NCBI GenBank assembly: GCA_023374045.1
Contig: JAIOTZ010000285.1
Location: 1 to 64,000 of the forward strand
Reading direction: 5' to 3'
DNA from: Limonium bicolor
Lineage: Eukaryota; Streptophyta; Magnoliopsida; Caryophyllales; Plumbaginaceae
DNA length: 64,000 nucleotides
A program made the translations under genes and the position numbers. Shown here one piece after another: positions 22,967 through 34,740 of the stretch; position 1 is the first letter of the stretch; each line of letters begins with the position of its first letter. The notes beneath the pieces were generated by a model. The model was not told the DNA's origin. It did not search any database and was given only the letters and a program-made list of their open reading frames with translations.

Positions 22967-23820
22967 CATTAGCCTCAATAAAAACAACACATCATTGTCA
23001 CTATATCTTTCGTCAGCACTGTCATGAACAAAAGCACCAAAAGAGGACCTAACCAATGTCGTAGCCGCCAAAAAACCCTAGGCTTGATCCCAGCCCCACA
23101 ACAAAGTCTTTGCACCTCCATTATACACTTGAAAACACGTAAACCACAAACACCACAACATAACTATTATATTCTCAAGATTTGCAACATTTTTATTCAA
23201 GACCTTCAAATAACCAATCAATAATCTTGCATTCCTGATGGTAATATGCAAGAAAATACAAGCCCACCTTTTCACGCAACCAAACCACACACGGACATTC
23301 CATGAAACATGTAGTAGAGACTGAAATCCCGCATATTAACAATAACTAGCGTCAATGTGCTTCTGACACCTATACCAAATCAAACCCTACATGGTAAAAA
23401 CCATGCAGCAACTTCTATGCAAATAAAGGGATCATAGGAGAAAGACTACAGTTACAAGCCCTCTTCATAGCCTTCCTAACCAGACTAGAAAAAGAATAGG
23501 GTGTCACCTCTTTAAAGCACAACGACAGAGCCAACAAATAGCTGACCTTTTAGAAAACATGCCATTCTTCTTCAAATGCCAACCAAGCTATCCTCTTCTT
23601 TAATATCCATAGAAGAATCTCTAGAATTTTTCTAGCGGCATCCTTCATAAACCATTGATGCACTAGATCTACCTTCCAACTCCTTGAACATGATCACTCA
23701 ATCAACTCACACCCAGGTTCCTGACCTCTCCTGGAGGGGACCACACCCACAGGTGACCACCCAACTTAATCATATATCTTGCATCGCTATAAAGTTATCA
23801 TGGTTCTTGTTGCAAGATAG
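22281..23820 (-). pseudogene. Decayed LINE 3' portion (reverse-transcriptase zinc-binding region)
   Basis: Minus-strand translation, jumping between frames, gives KLLHGFYHVGFDLV, then STTCFMECPCVVWLRE, then a Trp-rich NIIVMLWCLWFTCFQV. This order matches the zinc-binding domain after the reverse transcriptase of plant LINEs: a basic HG(x)LP-like segment, then CP..VW, then ALLW.LW..R. It is riddled with stops and shifts. Sequence to its left (22281-23000) is more worn and holds an (AT)n run. Assignment is by motif order only. Confidence 0.5.
22941..22966. repeat. (AT)n microsatellite
   Basis: An uninterrupted run of about 13 AT dinucleotides. Confidence 0.95.
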
Positions 23821-23829
23821 ACTTTAAAA

Positions 23830-25254
23830 ATGCTCTCTCCTCTCCCATCACCCCCTCCCAAACAACCATTAACCACCGCCCCAACCCCACCACCAACCTT
23901 AATAGCCACTCGTAACCTCTATAACCACCTAAACACCACTCATAACCACTGCAGCCACCAACAACACTCACCACCACCACCTACCCCAACCCCTCGTATA
24001 ACCCCGAATAACCTACAACCGCCCTTACCCACACCTTCAACCCCTAACAGCCGCCCAAGCCAAATCATTAACCATCTGAGGATGAGAAGGGAGAGATTGA
24101 GATGGAGGGATCAGAGACACTCAAGATTCAAGGAAGGTAAAAGACCAGAAAGGAGACAAAGATGGAGAAAGAGACAGAGCTCGAGCACAGATGAACATCG
24201 AGGCGGAAGATATAAAGACTTTAGTCACACGCATAACAAAGGGAAGGAAGTTCACGTGAAGAAGACCGGTAGACTGCACCCAACAACATTCTTTATTGAT
24301 AATATCAATATAGACGTTTCTGAGTACCAGCTGGGGAGGATAATAAGGCGATTTGCACATTGGTCAAGACTCTTCATCAGTAGGAAAGTGAGATCCTCTA
24401 ACCGCAACGCATGTGCCTTTGTGGACGTAGCACATGTTGACAACACAAGGAGAATAATAGACGGAATCCGGGGCTGGAACATCCATGGTAGTAAGCTGTG
24501 GGCGAGAATTGAGTTCCAAGGAGACAAGGAAAAAAGGGTTAAAGGTAAAGTGGGGAGCGTAAAAAACTGGAAGAGCACAGATTCTAAGTCGACCAAACAC
24601 CCTAAACAGACGAAGAGCTAGAGTCGAAAGGATAAGGCTCACTCCTTATCCAGATTGTCTCTTAACATCAAGTCAGATGAGGGGATAAAAGCTTGCTTAA
24701 AGAAGTGTGTGGTAATCACTCTTCAAAAGAAAAACTCAGCTAAGGAAGCCATGGACTTCCTACACAATCGATGGCCTAATATGGTAGGCTTACTAGCTTT
24801 CTCAAGGAAGAAGTTCCTTATGGTCTTTAACAGAACACATGAAGCTAGTCAAGCACAAGAAAACACAAAGGAACATGAAGGGATGGAGGTTCGTTCGTGG
24901 AACTCAGAAGATCAAGTCGAAAAACGTCAAACATGGATTATTATTCGTGGAATCCCATTATATGCTTGGAATAAGACAAATGTTCAGAAGATAGCACAAA
25001 CGGTTGGTGAAGTAGTCAAGATTAAGGAGGATGATGGTCAATTTGTCGAGAATGTGGAGATCCGAATCCAAATTGAAACTTCCACCCTACAGTTGATCAA
25101 TTGGAAGATTATGGTCAACCTTGATGATCAAAAGTTCCCCGTAAGCATTGTAGAGGTCAATGAGCAGCAGTTCAGTGGCAAGGATAAAAGCTGTAATGAT
25201 AGTATTGTACAAATTGTAGAAGAAGACAAAAAAGGGAGAAGGTCAACAAACTGA
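23830..25254 (+). pseudogene. LINE ORF1 (RRM plus DUF4283-like), one internal stop
   Basis: The ATG at 23830 opens a frame of about 475 codons broken only by a TAG at 24619. The N-terminus is Pro/Thr-rich (about residues 1-75), then Arg-rich, then an RNA-recognition fold: TTFFIDNINIDVSEYQL fits RNP2 and NACAFVDVAHVDN fits RNP1. After the stop, the same frame continues with KCVVITLQKKNSAKEAMDF, TWIIIRGIPLYAWNKTN and VGEVVKIKEDDGQF, which match the DUF4283 region of plant LINE ORF1 proteins. ORF1 binds LINE RNA. No zinc knuckle or ORF2 follows. LARD A begins about 130 bp downstream. It points away from the LINE fragment to its left. Confidence 0.8.
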
Positions 25255-25384
25255 GAATGTTGATCAAGTACCTAAAGAGGGGGAAGGTAAGACGGAGAGT
25301 CATGGTGTAATACAAAGTGGAGGCGTAGACTCTCATAATGGGCAGTACGCTTCCCAAGTATCTCCAACTCTTGAAGAAGGTTAA

Positions 25385-26675
25385 ACAAACAACGATCGAC
25401 GGTGAACGGTACAGTTGTTTCTTCTTGTGACCTGCTTGCTAACGAGGTGTCCCTCGGTGTGTGCTACTGTTTGTGTGCTCACTAAACAAGATAAAGCATG
25501 CAACCGGAACATATTATATATATATGTATGTTGTGTGATGTTTGAAAACTAACACAACATACCGTGAGAACTTACTAACCAATGCTTAGTAAGGAATTGA
25601 GTGAGACTAAGGAACGCCCCCTAATGAGGGACGATATGAACCGAAAGAGGTTAACCAACAAACAGGGTCTTGAGATAACTACTAACTGGAACTTGAGTGA
25701 GGAAACCCGGGACCGATCTCCGGTCATGCATGCTAAGGAAAGGGGGTCGTTATCTATAGTAGATTCGACCTCCGATTAAGGACTTGTCTTCGGACTTGTT
25801 GCCTAGGGCCGGTGCCGGCTCAGCTACGCTGGACTCCCGTCCAGAGTAGGTGGCATTAAGATGGTGCGGTGGGATCACCTAAATCCCAGGTTCGAATTAG
25901 ATACAACCAATCCCTTCCAGGAAAGGTTTGTATACTGAGATTAAGATTGAGATTGAGATTAAGATTAAGGTAAGATTAAGTTAAGTTACAATCATTCCTT
26001 TTTAAAGGATGATTTGTATTATTGAGATTAAGATTAAGATAAGCTACATCCACTCCTTATTAAAGGATGGTTGTTTCTAAGATTAAGATAAGAATCAGAT
26101 TGAGGTAAGATAAGGATGGACTAAGATTAAGAGGGAACATTACTTAAGGAGTTAAATAACTAACTCTCTAATTAAGGGAACGCATTTAAGTCGTTCGTTG
26201 TGTGTGAACTTTGATTGTTCATATCTGAGTTGTTGTTTATTGCACTTTCTATTATGTTGTGCATCTAATCAACCTCCATGCTATCGACAATTAGTCGTCG
26301 TAGCCACGTTAGCTTGGGGGCCATGAGAGGATCGTACCAGCATTCGTGCTGACCCCCTCGGGGGCTTCTTTTTACTACACAGGTGAACATCAGGAGGCGG
26401 CCGTCGCGAGAGTAAGAAGGAGTACAAGTGCTAAGGTTTAAGTATGACCTACGAGTTGTGCCTGTACACTCGTATGGCAATTGAGTTAGTAAGATGTATA
26501 GGTTGTGAGTGGATTGTAAGAAGGTTATGTAATGGTTAAGGTTGTTAGACTAATGTTCGGTATATTCTGTAGTCAGACCGTGGCAAGGTCCTGGATTGTA
26601 AAGAATTCCGCTGTGACATGTGTATATATATATGTTAAGTTGCGAGACCACATTGGATTGAGTTGGGGTGTTACA
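25385..26675 (+). mobile_element. LARD A 5' LTR, 3' remnant
   Basis: This matches 35050-36350 of the downstream LTR, with scattered differences, and ends GGGGTGTTACA. The first 3.3 kb of the LTR are missing, including the promoter and hairpin array. Confidence 0.9.
25938..26140. repeat. GATTAAG-type minisatellite in LTR A
   Basis: Degenerate repeats of GATTAAGATTGA and AAGATTAAG, with two interspersed copies of a CATTCCTTTTTAAAGGATG-like inverted repeat. The downstream LTR has the same array at 35610-35810. Confidence 0.85.
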
Positions 26676-26680
26676 AAAAG

Positions 26681-26707
26681 TGGTATCAGAGCGTAGTTAC
26701 GCTCTGA
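26681..26707 (+). promoter_or_regulatory. LARD A primer-binding site inside a hairpin
   Basis: TGGTATCAGAGC (26681-26692) is the iMet primer site. TCAGAGCG (26686-26693) and CGCTCTGA (26700-26707) form an 8-bp perfect stem around a 6-base loop TAGTTA. Half of the primer site is therefore base-paired. The same hairpin, with a different loop, is present in B1, B2 and C. Confidence 0.9.
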
Positions 26708-27552
26708 AGACAAGAAATACCGAACTTAGGAGGATATTGAGGCTGAGATTGAGTTACGGGTTAAGGGTTAAGAGATAGAGTGTGAGGTGCATCAGCCAGG
26801 ACTTCCCGGTGTTTACCGGATATTCATAGTACCTAGGCCCGCCCTCCACATCCCTAACCCTAAATGTGTTGGACAAACGCCAGAGAGAAGAAAGCCTTCT
26901 CTTACTCGGGGAAACCCGATCTGGCAGTTAGCTAACAATAAGCAGTACGAGGAACGCCTTGTTGCACAACAGTTATGGAGAACTTGAAGGTTTAATGGAG
27001 CGCAGCTGAGAAACAGGCGCTACCCATGGAATACTATCAGTAAGGGAACGGTAATTACCGGCAACATGGGTCGACATGCTACGCAGTCGAAATAACCCGC
27101 CATACCAATGATAAGGAAAGCACTACGGGTGCAATAGAAAGGAAAAAGAGAAATGACATGAGTACCGGACAGTGGTCCGAAGGAGAATAACAGTGAAATA
27201 ATACAGAGCATGAGGATTAAGATTACTGGAAGGTCCAGTTAAGGAACGGGAACTCATATAAATGGTTTACCGAAATAGGACTACGATGTAGTGCCTAAAG
27301 GACAATCATTACTCAGTAACCACAACAAGATGTGTGGAGACAAGGGCGAGGATTAAAACATAAGAATATTAAGGGGTTCCCTCAGAAAGAGGAACGCCCT
27401 GGTAAATGACAGTACTGTCAAACAACAAGGAAACTGCCGGATGGACGGTTATCCAAAATAAGAGATTATCGAAGGAGTCCTGAGGACTACCAATTACATG
27501 GAAGTTAGAAGGAGGTGTCACTACCTTGTACCAATGACCCATCCTGCATGGC

Positions 27553-27571
27553 GCACTTGCCATGCAAGTGC
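27553..27571 (+). other. Conserved palindromic hairpin HP2 in LARD A
   Basis: GCACTTGC, loop CAT, GCAAGTGC: an 8-bp perfect stem. Equivalent hairpins with different loops are at 39537-39556 (B1), 46585-46604 (B2, one end changed) and 57985-58005 (C, stem extended to 9 bp). Confidence 0.8.
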
Positions 27572-29831
27572 TACCACGGTTAAGCCACACGAAAAGCCAC
27601 AAGAGGCGAAATAGGAGAACGCTACAGTTGTAGCATATTAATACCGGATTGTAAATCCATAGAACAGAAAATAAGACCTTGAAAGGCCCGATGGCCTGAT
27701 CATGATGAGATGAGGTGACACACCGGTCAGCCGGGAGCAAACTTGGACAAAGTATTAAACCGTATAAATATTAGCAACGGTATAACCCACTACAACAACA
27801 ACCGACAGTACGGTAAGAACACAATCCGAACTCAAGGGAAAACCTAAGAGATCGCTCGGTAATGCGACCAAAAACACTATATAAGCAATGATATACAAGG
27901 GATGTATTATAAGATACTATTGAGACTGTTGAAGCATCGACTTACAATGAAAACGGGATAAGACTCCCAGAGTGACCATTAAGGATACCAATAACAAACA
28001 TTCTTCAATGAAGATGTTGGAAAACCCAGAAATAAGGGTAAAAGAAATGAACATAAGCTATGACCTACTAAGGATTAAAAATGTATAATCCGACAGAGGG
28101 AAGCTCAGCGGACTACCCACACAAAGCGGGTATAGTCGAGCCAAACACTGATGAATGACAGTTAACACTGTTTGTTTAACTCATTAACACCCAAATATGA
28201 TTGACCATCAACGGGTGGCATAGTCAACGGAAGTTGAACGAAGAGTTGAGATGGAAGTATAAGACGACAGGACACCGTAAGGCAAACGCCTAATACGAAC
28301 CTAACCTTGATTGCTAAGAGACATAAGTCTAGTAAAATGACAGTATTGTCAAGACATTATGTAACCTCAGATCACCTGAACAACTTCCATAGCAGGAAGT
28401 AGGATGCAGCAACTTACCATAAACCCGATACTACATTTAGTATGTAACCTAATGATTGATGGTGTTCCAAGGGACCAGAAGTTTATGAGGATAACCTACA
28501 GATGAATAAGAACACAATAATGAACTGAGAAATTAAGCATTAAGAGCCTACGAGCCAAGGATGTTAACCACATCAGAGCCCGAGGCGCAGTAAGTTATAA
28601 GGGAGCTTGTTTAAGCCACGAAGGGGCTACAATTTGTAGATATGAACGGTTCCAAACCTATAACTTAGATTGGGAAGATATTACCAAGAAAGGTACCAAT
28701 GAGAATTGAGTTAATGCTAAGGACAGGAGCGGAGAACGACCATGCCTTTTAGGGTGGGGATACCTCTCCTTGTTGTGAGGCCATGAGTGGGAATGAACCC
28801 CTCAAAAGGTCTTCACATATTAGAGATAAAATACACTTTATTTAGAAAATGGAAACTATGAACTTGAGATCACCTTAGAACATACCAGATACACTGGAGT
28901 AATAAGGAAGGTCGCACAGATAGACCCCATATCCAACACCCAAGAGGTAAGAATTAGTAATGGTCAGAGATAAACATTGTGACTACACATTGTGGCACGT
29001 CAATTAATCAATGCTCAGAAGAGCTTGTGATTCAGTGGATGACTTCTTCAGTAACCAGTTACATGGTAGATAACATCACTAAGGATGAAAGAAAGCGAAA
29101 GAAATTAGCCTACTTACGAATCTGAGATTGGAGCATAACATCTTCATATCAAGAGTCAACTATTTTACAACACAGTACAACAACCACCAATACCGGAATG
29201 AAAGAACTCCCAGTGTGTTTACACTAAGAAGGGATTGGATATAAGTTAAGACATTAGAATAAGTGAATAAGAGTTGCACCATTAATGGGCAACATGGTAA
29301 AGGCCAACTACCACGGTAGTAGTTATCGTGAGTACAATAGTTAGATAAGTGGATTAAGTCATGGTGCGCGGTAAGGCGACCATTATGTATGAGCCGTCAA
29401 ATATTGACACTGAGGCAATTAGATTTATGAGTTAAGACCAGTATAAGTAAGGAAATAAGATGGTAGACGAGCTGTGCATTGATGCCAGTAGTCTGGACCT
29501 GGTTAGGTATTTCGCAGGAAGCACACTACCCATTCCTTAAGGAACTGGAAGTGCTTTCCTAATAGAATGAAAATGAGGAAGAAGATAAGAGGCTCTATGG
29601 AAAGAGACCTAAGCTACTAAGAAATAGAATCAATACGGAATACAGAAAGGAGCTGGATCATACCATACCCAAGAACACAGTAAATGGATTTTCCTTGATT
29701 AACATCAAGAAGAATAATGAATGTTATTATGGAACAATGAAAGAGGAGATCGACAACAGAATACTTCATAATTAGCAATAGCTAGACGTGTGCCGGACAC
29801 TATGAGTTTACTAAAACGAGACGTGGGACGA

Positions 29832-29854
29832 CTGCACCCCACAGGGGCTTGCAG
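29832..29854 (+). other. Covarying hairpin HP1 in LARD A
   Basis: Outer arms CTGCA (29832-29836) and TGCAG (29850-29854); inner arms CCCC and GGGG; loop ACA; two-base bulge CT on the right. In C the arms are CCGCA/TGCGG and CTCC/GGAG. Two positions have changed on both sides while pairing is kept. The hairpin sits in a block GTGGGACGAC...GGCCTGAC shared by all copies. Confidence 0.85.
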
Positions 29855-30569
29855 GCCTGACACGCTCATTTATGAGTTAGTTGGGTAAGTAGTAATGTAC
29901 CAGTAAGGTACCCCATGCATGTGAACGAGTGGTGTAAGGAACACGGGAATAGTCCGACCCACCACGGACAACGACGCAAGATCAGACAAGAGCAGCTATT
30001 ACCACAAACAGTCGAAGAGAAGAATTCAGTTGAACCAGCAACACAGAGGAACCAGAGAACAAATAATTAAGGACTATGAAGTGCGAGAAGCACGGATTGT
30101 TAAGTACAGACATTGGACATGTCTTAAGATGTAAGAGGTTAAGACTGTAAAGCGCGATATGCACTAAACAGTAGCTTCAGACTAAGAATCATCCTCAGAC
30201 CAAATGTCAGTTGGGGAGAACAATTTAGACATTCGAGAAAATACTAAGAGTATGAGCATAAGATCTTCAAGGAGAATAGATAGACGAGTTACAACTCATT
30301 AAGGCCGTGTATATATATGAAGATAACACGTGTCCATTGAGACAATTAAGCCTAAGATTATCAGAGTCGCGCAGCGGAAGCTAGCAGACCACTACCTTTG
30401 AGATTAGACCAAACTAAGTTAAGGAAACGGTATAAGTACCGTTAAGAATCCTCGATACAGAGACTAAGTCATTCCTGATCAAATTATAAGCAAGATAGAT
30501 GACATGGAAGCTAAAATGCTTGGTGAGAATTAGACATCTTGAACTTATGTTCAAGGATGATATAATGTT

Positions 30570-30607
30570 GATTACGTGGGCGTAATCCATTTTAAGGGGG
30601 GTAGAGC
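30570..30607 (+). promoter_or_regulatory. Internal second polypurine tract with hairpin, LARD A
   Basis: GATTACG, loop TGGG, CGTAATC (30570-30587) is a 7-bp perfect stem followed two bases later by TTTTAAGGGGGGTAGAGC (30590-30607). The tract is nearly identical to the true 3' tract at 31733-31749 (TTTTAAGGGGGGTAGATT) but about 1.15 kb upstream. B1 and C have the same pair. Confidence 0.85.
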
Positions 30608-31732
30608 GAAAACCGCTTAGCATATGTTTGTGTACTGAGTACATAAACTACGGTGTGCATAGCACAAAATAATTTGAGAATATGTTTTACATAAACATTT
30701 GGAGGTAAATCATGGTTATTGCACACAAAAGATGTGAATACCATACATAGTACCTATCTTGTTAACTCCGGTGTGAGTACAAGTTAAGAGAATTAAGGAA
30801 GAGGATTAAGGAGACTTAAGAAATAAGAAAATATGAGGTATGAGTCGATATGAGACTATGTGTGAGATATAATAAGATAACACTATGAGATATTATTTGA
30901 TATGAGCATGAGTTAGGATATAGTAATGCTATGTGGTATGAGACAGTGGAAGTTGGTATGAGACTGATATAGAACTTAGTAGGAATTTAAGTCTTGAGGT
31001 AATTACTAAGAGATGAATTGGGAATGCTTGATGGAATGAGTTCACACCTGGAGATGTATTGATTATGATTAGAAGGACTAAAAAGATAGAAAATTGGACA
31101 TGAGTGAATTATTTGATGTTTGAAAATGACGTGGGAGGTGGAACTTGATTTTCTAGGGATCAAGGGAACCGAACAAATTGGAGTGGAAGTGGTTCTACAC
31201 TGATGCTGATCACATCAGGGTAGGATTATTCCTGAAACTCCCTACCAGTGGTCACAATTAATCACACAAGGATAGAGGCCTTAGGATAAAATGAAATTGG
31301 AGTTGATTGTATTTTTTAATTAGAGGAATTATTCCTCACATGACCTCGTGAAAGGATTACCTTTTTACTGAGTCTCGCCCATGGAGTCGAGGACGCACGA
31401 GCCTTTGTCTTCGGACCGGTGACATGGAGGAGAGAGCGTGTTTTGTATTCTGGCCCATGGTGACGAGGACGATGAGCCATTGTCTACGGACCGGTGACAT
31501 GGGAGAATACGTTGTAAGTTATGTGATGTTTTAATCATCAAAAAGGAACAAAAGGAATTTTGAGTGCTATACATGCTTAAGCGTGTTGTGTGATATTTGA
31601 GTATAAGAATATGGCGGATCTAATGATCCAATGAGTTTAAGTATACATAAGTATGATCTATATGATCTAAGGAATGAGGTAAGACATGTATTCTAATAAG
31701 ATAGGATGCATGGGAACTTCGGGACAAAGTTC

Positions 31733-31749
31733 TTTTAAGGGGGGTAGAT
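31733..31749 (+). promoter_or_regulatory. 3' polypurine tract of LARD A
   Basis: TTTTAAGGGGGGTAGAT directly precedes the LTR start TGAAATACCCC at 31750. It is the plus-strand primer for reverse transcription. Confidence 0.92.
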
Positions 31750-32269
31750 TGAAATACCCCAACCTAAGTATGCTAAGTAAACATCAAATCATGATGTATT
31801 AAGGCTAAAATATGCCTTAGAAAGATTGGTAGACAATTTTAACCAAGGAAAACACAAGAAAGTGCCTTAAAGGCAATCAGGGCAAAAACGTGCTCTAAGC
31901 TTGGAGAGACTTGGGTGAGTACCCAAATATCATGATAAGACCTTAGTAATATCCTAATGGTCATTTTAAATCAATTAGCAAAGAAAACCAAGCTTGAAAC
32001 AAGTTAAAACACAAAATGTGCTTTAAGAAGTCTTAAAGCACATTTTTGAGAAATTGTCTTAGAATTGAGTTTTGAGTGGCTAAATGTCCATCATTACTCT
32101 TTAATCAACATGTGTACTAATTAGTATCACATTAGGAGGTCTAAATCAATGGGAAATCAAAAATTTCCCGATTATGTGCCTTGATTAGTGAATAGTAACT
32201 ATTTAGTGACTAGTTTAAGTTTTAATCAATATAAGTCAATTAATTGGTCAACAAAGACCATGTTAGCCT

Positions 32270-32278
32270 TATATAAAG
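32270..32278 (+). promoter_or_regulatory. Candidate TATA box of LTR A
   Basis: TATATAAAG, 520 bases inside the LTR, followed by GAGGGTGGCCGG, a segment also seen in LTR B1 (complement near 44110-44125). Position and sequence suit a Pol II promoter. The transcript start is not determined. Confidence 0.55.
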
Positions 32279-32683
32279 AGGGTGGCCGGTTTTTTATGTG
32301 GGGAGTCACCACATGAGTCATTAAATGAGAAAGGAAAAGAAGAGATAAGTAAAGAAGTTACTATTTGCTTTATTAAAGCAAATATCTTACCTTAGCCTAC
32401 ATTTTCTTCTTCTCTCTCTTCATTTCTCTTCTCCACACGATTTCTTCTTCTCTTCTTTTGCTCCAAACCGAGAGAGCTTCATTCATGGGTTCTCCATCTT
32501 CAATCACTTGCCAAATACAACTCTAAGCTCCAAATCCAAAACAAATTGCATATTTGTCTTAGTTAGGTCAAGACCTATCTTTCTATCTTTTCAAATCTTT
32601 CAAAGCTCCATTTTGGTGCCATGAGAAAACTCCATTGATGGGGGAAAATCAAGTTTGAAGAGCTCATTAGCTTCTCCATTCTC

Positions 32684-32693
32684 TTAAGGTAAA
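32684..32693 (+). promoter_or_regulatory. Candidate splice donor in the LTR A leader
   Basis: TTAAG followed by GTAAAG, about 410 bases after the TATA box. LTR B1 (complement of 43531-43540) and LTR E (complement of about 8171-8180) have TTAAG/GTAA, and LTR C has CAAG/GTAAAA near 52586-52595 on the minus strand. Confidence 0.4.
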
Positions 32694-34485
32694 GAAAATG
32701 TAAGAAAAACCATGTTTCCATCATTTTCTATACATGGCCGAAAATTCTTTCTCATGGGGCTATGTTTTTATGCCTTGTTCTAGCTTGATTTATTCACCAA
32801 GGGCTAGTGGAGGTCCTATTTCACTCAATGCCAAAGTCTACCTTGAGACTTCAAAGGTAATCATCCACTTTTATGCCTTAGAACACATTTCTAACCTAGG
32901 TTTTTATTCCTTGAGGTTAGTGCATTGTTTAGTACTCATATGAGTTCTTAAATATTGATTAGAACATTGGCAAAAGGGATTTAAGTGGTGGCCGAGACCT
33001 ATGCAAGAAGAAGGTCTAAGGAGGAGATTAAGATAAGCTTGAGAAAATAAGGTAAAATGCTTACCTAATGGTGGTTTAAGATTAAGGAATGAGTTTTAGA
33101 TAAGTACCAATGTAGCTTAGAGCTTACATTGTGTATTGGGTTATATACCTAAGAAAAGAACTTAAACAAGCTTGAGAACTTTGACTAAGCAGCCAAGGAA
33201 TGAGTTAGTAATATAAGTTTAAGATGAGTTTAAGAGCATTATAACTACTATGAGATTGATGAGTGTATTTGCAGGTTGAAAGCTTTTATGTGGGAAATTC
33301 AGTGTTTAAGTTTAAGCCATTTAAGGGCCTAAGAGCCATGTCATTTAAGAGCCTTAGTGCTATGCAATTTAAGGTTATTGCAATATATTGAGTATGATGT
33401 GAATAAGATGATTTGGGTGAGAAAATAAGTGAGAAAGGACTTGGTGTGTGAGATTAGTGTGAGAAAAACAATGCTTATGGGCATGATAAAATACTAAAGG
33501 AGCTATGGCGAAATTTGAGTAGAAAACAATGTGTGTGGTGGTAGTGGTGAGTTAATGTGACCAAGGGTTTATTAGTAGTCATTAGGAGGAATTTGGGTGG
33601 AAATGAGTTAATGAAGGAGTTCTTGAGGTTTAGAATGCCCTAGAGTTGTCTAGGAAGAATTAGAGGATTGGTGGGTGTATTGAACACACCAAGACATGGT
33701 ATGAGGAATGTAAGACTTGTGCATAAGTTTTGAGGAAATGATGTATAATGTTCTGAGATGAATTAGTTATGAACTAGAGAGTAAAACAATAAGAGTTTTG
33801 GGAAGTTCGTGTAAGTGGTGGTAATGCTAGTAGTGGACTAATAAGGTTTAGTTGGATGACAATGAGTGGACTTGGAGATGGAAGAGAAAAGTGTAAGAGA
33901 ATGTTGTAAATTGTCAAGGAAAAGACTAGGAATGTATAAGAGTGTATGATCATGAGGATGGTGAGTAAGTTGAACAAAAGAGGTGGAAAAGTCTAAGGAG
34001 GGTGTTGCTTGGTCAAGGTAAATGGAGGGTAGTGTTTAAGGTGTTCTAAGGAGATTTTATGACTAAGGATGTTCTAGGAAACGGTAAGTGTTGTTTTGGT
34101 GAGAATGATTAAACTATGAAGTTCTTGAGTACTAGGAAGATCTAGGGATGTCTAGAGGGACTAAGGGTTACAATGGTGAATTTAAGGCACCAAAACCATG
34201 GTTAAGGAAGCTAGGGAGCTTGTACAAATTGAAAGAAAAATAAAGTATAATGACTTGTGAAGGTAAGAGGTGTACTAGATTGTACATATAGCTTTGAGAA
34301 GTTTGTGTAAGCAAATGATATGCATAAGGATGCTTGGGAGGTGATGTTAAGGTGATGAAGAAACACCTTGGTATAATGGTACTAGGCATGAGATGCCATT
34401 TAGAACCTGAGGATAAAACATAATAGATGTTAGGGATTGTGGTAAGATTTGAGTAAGAGTTTAAAGATAAGGAAAATGGGTGTTT

Positions 34486-34740
34486 GGGCACGTCCGAACT
34501 TACGTCCGAACTTGGACGTCGGACATGCCCTGGAGCGCGTAAGTCTTCTGAACTTCGACTGGCGTCCGAACTAAACTGTCCGAACATAGAAGTTCGGACA
34601 CATCTGTTTTTATTTCTGGTTTGGCCTCGAACAACGTCCGAACTTGGGAAGTCCGGACGCATGTTCGGACATTCGACAATCTGCACCCTTAGAGTCTCGA
34701 ACAGTGTCCGAACTTGGGAAGTCCGGACACAAGTTCGGAC
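34486..34740. repeat. GTCCGAACTT stem-loop array in LTR A
   Basis: Four units. The last is the clearest: TGTCCGAACTTG (34705-34716) pairs with CAAGTTCGGACA (34730-34741) over 12 bp, with a middle segment GAAGTCCGGAC in the loop. The previous unit (about 34633-34670) has the same left arm and the middle segment, with a shorter right arm. The first two are more worn. Confidence 0.88.

Larger units (their letters stand above)
26708..31734 (+). other. LARD A internal domain, non-coding
   Basis: About 5 kb without a reading frame longer than roughly 125 codons and without gag, protease, RT or integrase motifs. Landmarks shared with B and C: a CGGCAAC...GGGTCGACATGC block (27060), palindrome GCACTTGC (27553), CAATGAAAACGGGAT...CCCAG (about 27948), GGTGCGCGGTAAGGCGACC (about 29363), the covarying hairpin (29832) and the internal polypurine tract (30590). 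The hairpin block lies later in A than in B and C relative to the other landmarks. Confidence 0.8.

Noticed and set aside
24619..24654. Intron explaining the break in LINE ORF1
   Set aside because: The frame is unchanged across the stop and no GT...AG pair of plausible length is needed; a single point mutation to TAG is simpler.
25582..25779. 65-codon frame present in both LTRs of element A (also 35254-35451)
   Set aside because: The two LTRs are copies of each other, so sharing is expected and says nothing about selection. No recognisable domain.
25850..25905. tRNA-like gene suggested by GGTTCGAATT
   Set aside because: A B-box-like motif is present in both A LTRs, but no acceptor stem, anticodon arm or matching T stem can be drawn.
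26265..26480. 71-codon minus-strand frame in both A LTRs (also 35940-36155)
   Set aside because: Same reason: copied with the LTR, antisense to the element, no domain.
26676..31749. Decayed gag-pol in the LARD core
   Set aside because: I looked for zinc knuckle, DSG, YVDD/YIDD and integrase HHCC or DDE motifs on the sense strand of A and C and saw none, although C is young enough that coding remnants should be visible.
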